Shown: in pieces, positions 18,017-25,742 of the stretch
Numbering within the stretch: the first letter of the stretch is position 1
Layout: every line of letters starts with the position of its first letter
Assembly: GCF_938041965.1 (NCBI RefSeq)
Contig: NZ_CALISE010000003.1
Location: 62,001 to 126,000, forward strand
DNA length: 64,000 nucleotides
Source of the DNA: an uncultured Mogibacterium sp.
Lineage (GTDB): Bacteria > Bacillota > Clostridia > Peptostreptococcales > Anaerovoracaceae
Reading direction: 5' to 3'
Made by a program: the position numbers and the translations under genes
The notes under the pieces: generated by a model
Seen by the model: the letters and a program-made list of their open reading frames with translations, nothing else
Database searches by the model: none
Told to the model about the DNA's origin: nothing

Positions 18017-18493
18017 ATGTACGCAATTATTAAAACAGGCGGTAAGCAGTATAGAGTGCAGGAGAATGATGTACTTAAGGTTGAAAAGCTTAACGCTGCA
18101 GTAGGAGAGACAGTTACCTTTGATGAGGTTGTAGCTGTTGGAGGAGACAAGCTTCAGGTAGGTACACCATTTGTTGAAGGTTGTGCAGTTCAGGCTGAGG
18201 TACTTGAGCAGGGTAAGAACGAAAAAGTTATTATCTTTAAGTACAAGGCTAAGAAGGACTACAGAAGAAAGAATGGTCACAGACAGCCATACACTCTAGT
18301 TAAGGTTACAGGTATTGGCGCAGCAGCTAAGAAGGCTGCTCCAGCTAAGGCTAAGACTGCAGAGAAGTCTGAAGTAAAGGCTTCGCTATCAATGAAGAAG
18401 GAAGAACTTCTAGAGATCGCTAAGAATCTTGGAGTTGAGGTTCCTTCAAAGGCTACTAAAGCTGATATTCTTTCGGCAATTGAATCTAAGTAA
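18017..18493 (+). CDS. rplU: Ribosomal protein bL21 with C-terminal extension
   Basis: 158 residues, about 55 longer than ordinary bL21. Residues 1-100 are a standard bL21, from MYAIIKTGGKQYRV to the RRKNGHRQPYT RNA-binding signature. Residues 101-122 are an Ala/Lys-rich linker. Residues 123-158 (SLSMKKEELLEIAKNLGVEV onward) look like a small helix-extension-helix module of the SAP/HeH or Rho N-terminal type, which bind nucleic acid. The ribosome binding site is GAGGAGG. The prp/ysxB gene that usually separates rplU and rpmA is missing: only 31 bases lie between the two. Confidence 0.93.
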   Translation: MYAIIKTGGKQYRVQENDVLKVEKLNAAVGETVTFDEVVAVGGDKLQVGTPFVEGCAVQAEVLEQGKNEKVIIFKYKAKKDYRRKNGHRQPYTLVKVTGIGAAAKKAAPAKAKTAEKSEVKASLSMKKEELLEIAKNLGVEVPSKATKADILSAIESK

Positions 18494-18524
18494 TTAAGAA
18501 TTTCAATATAGGAGGTGACTAGTC

Positions 18525-18785
18525 ATGTCAAGTAAAAAAGGAGTAGGTAGTTCCAAGAACGGTCGTGATTCCGAGTCCAAACGCTTGGGACTTAAGATAG
18601 GTGCGGGACAGTATGTAAGTGCTGGAAGCATTCTCGTTAGACAGAGAGGAACAAAGTTCCACCCTGGCAACAATGTTGGTATCGGTGGAGATGACACTCT
18701 ATTTGCAAAGATCGATGGAAACGTTAAGTTTGAGAGATTTGACAAGAAGAGAAAGCAGATCAGCGTATACAGCGAAGAAGCTTAA
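18525..18785 (+). CDS. rpmA: Ribosomal protein bL27
   Basis: 86-residue large-subunit protein whose N-terminus reaches the peptidyl-transferase centre. It begins MSSKKGVGSSKNGRDSESKR, so it lacks the N-terminal extension that in many Firmicutes must be cut off by the protease Prp. This agrees with the missing prp gene. The start follows GGAGGTGA. It is cotranscribed with rplU; an attenuator-like terminator separates it from obg. Confidence 0.97.
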   Translation: MSSKKGVGSSKNGRDSESKRLGLKIGAGQYVSAGSILVRQRGTKFHPGNNVGIGGDDTLFAKIDGNVKFERFDKKRKQISVYSEEA

Positions 18786-18792
18786 ACTTATT

Positions 18793-18820
18793 GACCCCTT
18801 GTTTTAAGGGGTCATTTTTA
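18793..18820 (+). terminator. Terminator between rpmA and obg
   Basis: Eight-base perfect stem GACCCCTT / AAGGGGTC with a GTTTT loop, followed by ATTTTTA. It probably lowers or ends read-through from the ribosomal genes into obg. Confidence 0.8.
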
Positions 18821-18836
18821 TATATTGGAGAAATAA

Positions 18837-20120
18837 ATGTTCGTAGATAGAGCTGAAATAATTATTACATCTGGAAAAGGTGGAGATGGAGCCGTAACCT
18901 TTAGACGAGAGCCATACGTTCCAGAAGGTGGTCCGGATGGTGGCGATGGTGGCGATGGAGGTAATATTATATTTGTTGCCGATAATAACCTTCGCACACT
19001 TATGGATTTTAAATACAAGCGTAAGTATGAAGCTGAAAATGGTCAGAATGGCATGCGTCGTAAGAAATACGGTAAGCGTGGGGAGGATTTGGAGATAAGA
19101 GTTCCTGTTGGAACGATGATTATTGACAAAGAATCAGGACTTCCGATGAAGGATATGGCGCATAACGGGGACACACTTGTTGCAGCAAAAGGTGGTAAAG
19201 GTGGAAAAGGTAACGTTCATTTTAAGAATTCCATCAGACAGGCACCTAATTTTGCCGAGGCTGGTGAACTACCTAAAGTTAGAACTGTTATTCTTGAGCT
19301 TAAACTCATCGCTGATGTAGGACTCGTTGGTTTCCCAAATGTTGGAAAATCAACGTTACTTTCCGTTTCCACATGTGCTAAACCTAAAGTTGCAAATTAT
19401 CACTTCACGACTATAGATCCCAATCTTGGTGTAGTTGATTTATATGACAAAAGCTTTGTGATGGCAGATATTGCGGGAATTATAGAAGGTGCACATGAAG
19501 GTATGGGGCTCGGAATTAAGTTCCTAAAGCATATTGAGCGCACAAAGGTTCTTATTCATGTGGTTGATGTTTCGGGCAGTGAAGGCAGGGACCCAATAGA
19601 TGATTATAAGAAGATAATTGATGAGCTAAGAAAGTACGATGAAAGGCTACTGGCAAAGCCTATGCTTGTAGCTGCAAACAAGATAGATGCCGTTTGCGAT
19701 GAGGAAAAGCTAACAGAATTTATTGAATTTGTTGAAAATGAAGGCAAAAGAGTATTCAAGATTTCTGCTGCGGCTAGACAAGGTATACAAGAACTTCTTA
19801 ACGCTACAATTAATGAGCTAGATAATTATGTTGAACCAGAAGTGGAAGAAGTTGAATACTTTGATTTTGAGAAGGATGAGCTCGATGAAGACTTCAAGAA
19901 ACTTAAGGCCTATATAGCGTATGACGGTGCATTTGTTCTCGAAGGTAAGCAGCTTTCTAAAATCTTTAGATCCACTAATTTTACAGATACAGGTTCAATG
20001 CGATATTTGTATAAATTTATTGTGGATAGAGGCGGCATTAAGATGCTAAAGAAGATTGGTTTGAAAGAGGGAGATACGGTTAGAATAGAAGACTATGAGT
20101 TTGAATACTACGATGACTAG
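18837..20120 (+). CDS. obg: GTPase Obg
   Basis: 427-residue essential GTPase for late 50S assembly and stress signalling. The glycine-rich Obg fold covers residues 1-158 (GGDGAVTFRREPYVPEGG near the start). The G domain has G1 GFPNVGKST (165-173), DIAGIIEGA as G3 and AANKID as G4, and the C-terminal OCT domain spans about 345-427. All parts are intact. A weak GGAGA ribosome binding site precedes ATG 18837. Confidence 0.97.
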   Translation: MFVDRAEIIITSGKGGDGAVTFRREPYVPEGGPDGGDGGDGGNIIFVADNNLRTLMDFKYKRKYEAENGQNGMRRKKYGKRGEDLEIRVPVGTMIIDKESGLPMKDMAHNGDTLVAAKGGKGGKGNVHFKNSIRQAPNFAEAGELPKVRTVILELKLIADVGLVGFPNVGKSTLLSVSTCAKPKVANYHFTTIDPNLGVVDLYDKSFVMADIAGIIEGAHEGMGLGIKFLKHIERTKVLIHVVDVSGSEGRDPIDDYKKIIDELRKYDERLLAKPMLVAANKIDAVCDEEKLTEFIEFVENEGKRVFKISAAARQGIQELLNATINELDNYVEPEVEEVEYFDFEKDELDEDFKKLKAYIAYDGAFVLEGKQLSKIFRSTNFTDTGSMRYLYKFIVDRGGIKMLKKIGLKEGDTVRIEDYEFEYYDD

Positions 20121-20209
20121 GTAATTAATTTTCTTTCAAGTTTCTAAAGCTTTCATGTGGCTAAAATTATATCTAGACACTATATAATGTATTTAAGACG
20201 TTGTAAGCA

Positions 20210-20261
20210 AAAATAGGTGGATACATAATTGCATTATTTGCAGTATGTATTCACCTATTTT
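20210..20261. terminator. Long AT-rich hairpin downstream of obg
   Basis: An 18-base stem with one G-T pair (20210-20227 with 20244-20261) and a 16-base loop. The stem contains AATAGGTG/CACCTATT and ends in a T run inside the arm. It is the main element of the 340-base gap between obg and comEA; I see no gene in that gap. A similar hairpin with the same AATAGGTG core lies at 28352-28387. Confidence 0.6.
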
Positions 20262-20395
20262 ACATTAAAAACCTATATAAAAAATATTTAATACTGTATT
20301 GCCAATCTAGAGTACATTGATTTATATGGGGTTTTGTGTTGTAAAATAATTATAAATATTATGTATTTACATGTTACTGACTTTCTGATAGACTG

Positions 20396-20424
20396 TTGCA
20401 AAATAATTTTCTAAATTGTATTAT
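20396..20424 (+). promoter_or_regulatory. Probable comEA promoter
   Basis: TTGCAA (20396-20401), 17 bases, TATTAT (20419-20424). It lies 36 bases upstream of the comEA start codon. Confidence 0.5.
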
Positions 20425-20460
20425 CTATGTAGTTGAATCTACCCCCGGAAGGGGTAATAT

Positions 20461-21093
20461 ATGAAAAAAACAAATAATGACCTGATAAATCGCTTAATTG
20501 ATTGTATTAGATTCCAATTTGCAAAGGATAGAAAGCTTAAATATAAGATCGCACTCGTTGTTATTATCCTTATTGGAGCTACAGGCATACACATGAAATC
20601 TAGTAATGCTGATACGATCAAGCTTGATAAGACGGAAAAAGTCAAAGAAAAGGAACGCCCGCAGGGAACAGACGAATTCTATATAGATATAAGCGGCGCA
20701 GTTAATTCACCGGGAGTTTATAAGGTCAAGAAAAAAACGAGAGTTTTTGAACTTATTGAAAAGGCAGGTGGTCTAAAAGCAGATGCTAATCTAGACGCTT
20801 TAAATCAAGCAGAGTTTGTTCAAGATGGACAGAAAATCGTTATACCGAGCAATGGAGGTGGGGATTCAAATAAGGAAAGTGAAGATAAATCGAACAATGA
20901 TGGTGGGATGATTAATATTAATTTGGCAGATAAGTCAAAACTCATGAGCCTCCCAGGCGTTGGGGATGCGATTGCACAGAGGATTATTGATTATCGAAAG
21001 GACCATAGGTTTTCAAAAGTTGAAGATTTGAAGCAAGTTAAAGGTGTTGGGGACGCTACATTTGAGAAGTTAAAAAATATGATTACTGTTTAA
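20461..21093 (+). CDS. comEA: ComEA family DNA-binding protein
   Basis: 210-residue membrane-anchored DNA receptor of the competence type. One membrane segment (about 28-45); an SLBB domain (about 72-131, with DISGAVNSPGVYKV); a hydrophilic linker; and a helix-hairpin-helix pair at the C-terminus (INLADKSKLMSLPGVGDAIA and LKQVKGVGDATFEKL). The ribosome binding site GGAAGGGG can be sequestered in a small CCCC/GGGG hairpin. No comEC/comEB follows, so whether the cell is competent cannot be judged from this window. Confidence 0.88.
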   Translation: MKKTNNDLINRLIDCIRFQFAKDRKLKYKIALVVIILIGATGIHMKSSNADTIKLDKTEKVKEKERPQGTDEFYIDISGAVNSPGVYKVKKKTRVFELIEKAGGLKADANLDALNQAEFVQDGQKIVIPSNGGGDSNKESEDKSNNDGGMININLADKSKLMSLPGVGDAIAQRIIDYRKDHRFSKVEDLKQVKGVGDATFEKLKNMITV

Positions 21094-21139
21094 TGCTTAA
21101 GTGTGGGCATTAATATTAATGAAAGAGGGAATGATTATT

Positions 21140-21751
21140 ATGAATAACAAGCATAATCCGATAAAAAAATTTTGTTCTATTAAAAATAATGAATCTATAT
21201 CATTTGATGCAGAAGATGCGTTAGCGTTAGTGTTTGCTTCTTGTTTAAATCATGATTGTGAAGTTAGCAAGTGTACATCGTTCAACTATTTTAGAGATTT
21301 GAAACTAAGAATTTTGTACGCTGAAATTAAAAAGATAATTAGATGCATGGATGAAGGTGATTATGATCTAAGTCAGTTGGTAGATGATCACATTTTGAGA
21401 AGTGCATTTGCGGGTTCTGTTTTTATGAAAGATGGAATGGGGGCAAGTTATTTAGTAGAAGCAGTCATAATATGCAAGCAACTGCTATCGCGTCAAAATG
21501 TTATTATTGCTGGAGAGATATATCGACAAGTTGCTGAGCGATTTCATGTGTCTCCTGAGGCGGTTGAGAAGGCTATTCGATACTTTACAAAAGAATTATG
21601 GATGGCGTGTAAAGATAAAACTAAATGTCTAGCTATTTATAATTTTGTGTTTCCTAGTTTAAATTCGCCACCTACAAATAAAGATACCATCGTTTTCATG
21701 GCTATTAAAATGCTCGAAATACAGAAACTATTAGAGGCTGTAGCTATATAA
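21140..21751 (+). CDS. Stand-alone Spo0A C-terminal-domain-like DNA-binding protein
   Basis: 203 residues. The C-terminal half (about 98-195) resembles the DNA-binding domain of Spo0A: a helix-rich block with SYLVEAVIICKQLL, then IYRQVAERFHVSPEAVEKAI and RYFTKELW, then PTNKDTIVFMAIKM, matching in order and spacing the Spo0A blocks YLREAI, AKKF-(N)-VERAIRHAIEVAW and PTNSEFIAMVADKL. The N-terminal half has no receiver domain or phospho-acceptor motif but three cysteines (Cys35, Cys40, Cys45). ATG 21140 is chosen for its spacing from AGAGGGA; ATG 21131 is possible. It lies 46 bases after comEA and may be cotranscribed with it. The target genes are unknown. Confidence 0.65.
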   Translation: MNNKHNPIKKFCSIKNNESISFDAEDALALVFASCLNHDCEVSKCTSFNYFRDLKLRILYAEIKKIIRCMDEGDYDLSQLVDDHILRSAFAGSVFMKDGMGASYLVEAVIICKQLLSRQNVIIAGEIYRQVAERFHVSPEAVEKAIRYFTKELWMACKDKTKCLAIYNFVFPSLNSPPTNKDTIVFMAIKMLEIQKLLEAVAI

Positions 21752-21791
21752 AGTACAATCTTTAGAACCTTTAATTTCGTTGAATGCACTA

Positions 21792-21819
21792 TTGAATCGT
21801 GATAAACTGTAAATATTAT
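21792..21819 (+). promoter_or_regulatory. Probable nifJ promoter
   Basis: TTGAAT (21792-21797), a 16-base spacer and TATTAT (21814-21819), 49 bases before the nifJ start. Confidence 0.5.
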
Positions 21820-21868
21820 ATTAATTGTTCAACTTGCTATTAGTACATGAAAGTAAAGGTATGTAAGT

Positions 21869-24800
21869 ATGAGTAGAGTAAAAAGGGTTAAAAAGACTAT
21901 GGATGGCAACACGGCTGCGGCCCATGTTGCTTATGCTTTCTCTGAAGTTTCAGCGATTTATCCAATAACACCATCTTCTGTTATGGCTGAAGTAATCGAC
22001 AAATGGGCTTCTGAAGGAAGAAAAAACTTATTTGGAGAGAGGGTTCGCGTTGTAGAGATGCAATCTGAGGGTGGAGCTGCTGGAGCAGTCCACGGTTCAC
22101 TTAATGCAGGAGCTTTGACTAGTACTTATACAGCATCGCAAGGTCTTCTTCTGATGATTCCAAATATGTATAAGATCGCTGGAGAGCGCCTTCCTTGTGT
22201 TTTCCATGTGGCAGCAAGAGCAGTATCGACGCATGCACTTTCTATTTTTGGTGACCATTCCGATGTTATGGCTGCAAGGGCCACTGGTGTAGGTATGATT
22301 GCTGCAAACAGCCCACAGGAAGTTATGGATTTGGCTGCTGTATCGCACTTAGCTTCTATAAAGGCAAGCCTCCCTATTGTGCATTTTTTTGATGGTTTTA
22401 GGACAAGTCATGAACAGCAGAAGATTGAAGTATGGGATTATGAAACACTTGATTCGATGCTTGATCATGATGCTGTAGATAGATTCAAGCAGCATGCTAA
22501 TAACCCATGTCATCCACATCTAATGGGTTCTGCTGAACAGCCAGAGACATTTTTCCAGCATAATGAAGCTAGAAATGTATTTTATGATGAATCGGTAGAT
22601 ATAATTAAAGGCGTAATGGATCAGGTTAATGAGAGTATTGGCACTGATTACAAGCCATTTAACTATTATGGTGCAAAAGATGCAACCGATGTAATTATTG
22701 CTATGGGCTCTGTATGCGAAACTGCTGCTGAAGTGGTTGACTATCTAAATGAAAATGGTAGAAAAGTTGGACTAATAAAGGTTAGGCTATTTAGACCATT
22801 CTCTAGCAAGTATTTACTGCAGGAGATTCCTAGAACCGTAAAAAATATCGCAGTTCTTGATAGGACTAAGGAGCCTGGTTCAAATGGAGAACCACTTTAC
22901 CTCGATGTTGTGTCTGCACTTGCAGATTCGGATGATTTAAATCCTAGATTAACAAGAGGTCGCTATGGACTTGGATCTAAAGATACTCAGCCGGGTGACA
23001 TTATCGCTGTTTACGATAACATGGCTGCTGATAATCCAAAGAAAGAATTCACTATTTCTATCACCGACGACGTTACAAATCTTTCTCTAGAGAGAACTTC
23101 AAATCCAATTGTTTCTGCAAAAGGAACAGTTGCATGTAAATTCTGGGGACTTGGGGCAGATGGAACAGTCGGTGCTAATAAGAACAGCGTTAAGATTATC
23201 GGAGATCATACCGACAAGTACGTTCAAGCATATTTCCAGTATGATTCTAAAAAATCTGGTGGTGTAACTATTTCCCATCTAAGATTTGGAGATGAACCTA
23301 TTAGATCAACTTATTATGTGAATTCTGCAGATTTCATAGCCTGCCACAGTGCGGCATATATGCATAAGTATGATATCGTTCAAGACGTTAATCCGGGTGG
23401 TAAATTTCTTCTGAATTGCAGTTGGACAGATGAAGAGTTAGAAACACATCTTCCTGATGCAGCAAAGAAATATATTGCTGAGAATAATATAGAATTCTAT
23501 ACTTGTGATGCAGTTAAACTTGCTAATCAGGTGGGGCTCGGCTCAAGAAGAACTAACACTGTACTACAGGCAGCCTTCTTTAAGATTGCTAATATAATGC
23601 CTATTGATAAAGCTATAGAGTACATGAAGTCTGCAATTAAGAAGAGCTACATGAGTAAAGGTGAAGATGTAGTTAATATGAACTGTAATGCTGTAGATGC
23701 GGGAGTTACTCATGTTCATAAGGTTGAAGTACCAGAGAGATGGAAGAGCATTTCAGTTTCAGATAATAGGGAACAACTTCAGTCTGATAGGACAGACCTT
23801 AAGAAGTATCTCAATGATATTTTAACGACTGATGCTGCGATGAAAGGTGATGAGATACCTACATCCAAATTTTTAGATGTTGCAGATGGAATGATTCCAG
23901 CAGGAACCGCAGCATACGAAAAGCGTGGTGTTGCCATAGATGTTCCTCTGTGGATTTCTGAAAACTGTATTCAGTGTAACTTGTGCGCATATTCTTGCCC
24001 TCATGGGGTTATTAGAGCATTTGCTTTAAGCGAAGCTGACGCAGAGGCAGCGCAGGCAACGACTTTAAAATCAAAAGCCAACCCAGATCATAGATTTATG
24101 ATTTCCATATCTACAGTTAACTGTACAGGTTGTGGCTCATGTGTTCAGGTATGCCCAGCTAAGGAGAAAGCCCTTAAGATGATTCCTTATGAGGATGAGA
24201 GATCAGCAGATCAACAGAGGGTATTCGATTATGCTAATGACCATACAGATGAGAATGTATTAGATGGAAATGTAGATACACCTCGTAACGTTAGCTTTAT
24301 AAAGCCACTACTTGAATTCTCAGGCGCTTGTCCAGGATGTGGTGAAACGCCATATGCTAGACTTGTAACACAGTTATTCGGCGATAGAATGTTTATAGCG
24401 AATGCGACGGGCTGTTCTTCAATTTGGGGTGGTAGTGCACCAAGTACACCTTACACTATAAATCGTGAAGGAAGAGGGCCAGCATGGTCAAATTCTTTAT
24501 TCGAAGACAATGCTGAGTTTGGACTTGGAATGGCTGTTTCGATGAATACTCGCCGTAAAGAAATGAAGTCAGCTGTTAAGAGACTTGCAGAAAAGAGTGA
24601 ATTCTGTGATGTCGCAATGGAATGGCTCGATGGAATGGAAGATAGCCGTAAGGCTGAAAGCGCTACTAGAAAGCTAATAGAAGTTTGCAAGGATAGTGAT
24701 GATGCTGATGCTAAATTTGTTACAAAAAATGCCGATCTACTTCCAAAACCTTCTATCTGGATATTCGGTGGTGACGGATGGGCTTATGATATCGGATACG

Positions 24801-25405
24801 GTGGTCTTGACCATGTAATCGCTTCCGGTGAAAATGTAAATATTCTCGTATTTGATACTGAAGTATACTCGAATACTGGAGGACAAGCTTCTAAGTCTAC
24901 TCCGGCTGGTGCTATAGCACAGTTCGCTGCAGCTGGTAAAGCTGTAGGCAAAAAGAACCTTGCGGAAATTGCAATGGCTTATGGTTATGTGTATGTGGCA
25001 CAAGTTGCAATGGGTGCTAATCCTACGCAGACTTTGACGGCTCTAAAAGAAGCAGAAGCATATGATGGGCCTTCCATTGTAATTGCTTATTCACCTTGTA
25101 TAAATCACGGAATTAGAGCTGGAATGAATTGCTCTATGAACGAGATGAAGAAAGCGGTTCAGTCTGGTTACTGGAACCTCTTCAGATTTGATCCAAGAAA
25201 GGCTATTGAAGGTGATGGTAATCCGTTCACGCTTGACAGCAAGAAACCAACTCTTGAGTATAAAGAGTTTTTAGATGGAGAAGTTCGATACAGGGCATTA
25301 GAGCAATCGAATCCAGAAAGAGCAAAGAGGCTATTTGACGAGGCAGCTAAACAGGCTGAAGCGAGATACGAAAACCTTGTGAAACGAAGTAAGGGATTTA
25401 AATAA
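21869..25405 (+). CDS. nifJ: Pyruvate:ferredoxin (flavodoxin) oxidoreductase
   Basis: 1178-residue single-chain PFOR that splits pyruvate and CoA into acetyl-CoA, CO2 and reduced ferredoxin, the central fermentative step in anaerobes. The N-terminal pyruvate-binding domain includes YPITPSSVMAE. The two ferredoxin clusters use Cys700/703/706/710 and Cys752/755/758/762. The proximal-cluster and thiamine diphosphate domain carries GACPGCGETPYARL, with GGDGWAYDIGYGGLDHV as the cofactor loop. All cluster cysteines expected are present. Oxygen sensitivity and the family imply an anaerobe. Monocistronic, with its own promoter and a hairpin behind it. Confidence 0.98.
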   Translation: MSRVKRVKKTMDGNTAAAHVAYAFSEVSAIYPITPSSVMAEVIDKWASEGRKNLFGERVRVVEMQSEGGAAGAVHGSLNAGALTSTYTASQGLLLMIPNMYKIAGERLPCVFHVAARAVSTHALSIFGDHSDVMAARATGVGMIAANSPQEVMDLAAVSHLASIKASLPIVHFFDGFRTSHEQQKIEVWDYETLDSMLDHDAVDRFKQHANNPCHPHLMGSAEQPETFFQHNEARNVFYDESVDIIKGVMDQVNESIGTDYKPFNYYGAKDATDVIIAMGSVCETAAEVVDYLNENGRKVGLIKVRLFRPFSSKYLLQEIPRTVKNIAVLDRTKEPGSNGEPLYLDVVSALADSDDLNPRLTRGRYGLGSKDTQPGDIIAVYDNMAADNPKKEFTISITDDVTNLSLERTSNPIVSAKGTVACKFWGLGADGTVGANKNSVKIIGDHTDKYVQAYFQYDSKKSGGVTISHLRFGDEPIRSTYYVNSADFIACHSAAYMHKYDIVQDVNPGGKFLLNCSWTDEELETHLPDAAKKYIAENNIEFYTCDAVKLANQVGLGSRRTNTVLQAAFFKIANIMPIDKAIEYMKSAIKKSYMSKGEDVVNMNCNAVDAGVTHVHKVEVPERWKSISVSDNREQLQSDRTDLKKYLNDILTTDAAMKGDEIPTSKFLDVADGMIPAGTAAYEKRGVAIDVPLWISENCIQCNLCAYSCPHGVIRAFALSEADAEAAQATTLKSKANPDHRFMISISTVNCTGCGSCVQVCPAKEKALKMIPYEDERSADQQRVFDYANDHTDENVLDGNVDTPRNVSFIKPLLEFSGACPGCGETPYARLVTQLFGDRMFIANATGCSSIWGGSAPSTPYTINREGRGPAWSNSLFEDNAEFGLGMAVSMNTRRKEMKSAVKRLAEKSEFCDVAMEWLDGMEDSRKAESATRKLIEVCKDSDDADAKFVTKNADLLPKPSIWIFGGDGWAYDIGYGGLDHVIASGENVNILVFDTEVYSNTGGQASKSTPAGAIAQFAAAGKAVGKKNLAEIAMAYGYVYVAQVAMGANPTQTLTALKEAEAYDGPSIVIAYSPCINHGIRAGMNCSMNEMKKAVQSGYWNLFRFDPRKAIEGDGNPFTLDSKKPTLEYKEFLDGEVRYRALEQSNPERAKRLFDEAAKQAEARYENLVKRSKGFK

Positions 25406-25422
25406 ATAGTTTAAACAAATTG

Positions 25423-25453
25423 CATGTCATACTCGCTATGCGGGTATGGCATG
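25423..25453 (+). terminator. Hairpin terminator after nifJ
   Basis: A 14-base stem (CATGTCATACTCGC with GCGGGTATGGCATG, two G-T pairs) and a three-base loop, followed by GTTTATCT. Probably the nifJ terminator. Confidence 0.65.
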
Positions 25454-25486
25454 TTTATCTAATTAGAAAAAAAGAAAAGGTGCATG

Positions 25487-25654
25487 ATGAAAAAAGAAAA
25501 AATTGATAGAATTAATGAGCTCGCAAAAAAAAGCAAGAGCGAAGGTTTAACAGTTGAAGAGACGTTGGAACAAGCAGAGCTCCGCAAGGAATTTTTGGCT
25601 GATATTAAAAAAGACGTAAAAAGTCAACTTGAATGCATAGAAATTGTTGATTAA
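25487..25654 (+). CDS. DUF896 family small protein (YnzC-like)
   Basis: A 55-residue protein (56 if the preceding ATG at 25484 is used). The IDRINELAKKSK start, EGLTVEETLEQAELRKEFL middle and KSQLECIEIVD end match the DUF896/YnzC family, short two-helix proteins of Firmicutes. Some are SOS- or stress-linked, but the biochemical function is unknown. ATG 25487 is preferred because AAAGG lies 6 bases before it. It sits alone between nifJ and alaS. Confidence 0.85.
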   Translation: MKKEKIDRINELAKKSKSEGLTVEETLEQAELRKEFLADIKKDVKSQLECIEIVD

Positions 25655-25679
25655 TTATAATTCTTAATGCTCTAATTAC

Positions 25680-25708
25680 TTGTGAATATCGATGTTTCAG
25701 TATAAAAT
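25680..25708 (+). promoter_or_regulatory. Possible alaS promoter
   Basis: TTGTGA (25680-25685) and TAAAAT (25703-25708) with a 17-base spacer, 35 bases before alaS. No T-box leader fits in this short gap. Confidence 0.4.
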
Positions 25709-25742
25709 ATAAGCATTGTATATAAAGGGAGATTTTTTTTAA

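Noticed and set aside
18494..18524. A prp/ysxB gene between rplU and rpmA
   Set aside because: Only 31 bases separate the two genes, so it cannot be present here.
25655..25742. T-box riboswitch before alaS
   Set aside because: The gap is under 90 bases and holds no T-box sequence or specifier stem; it looks like a plain promoter region.
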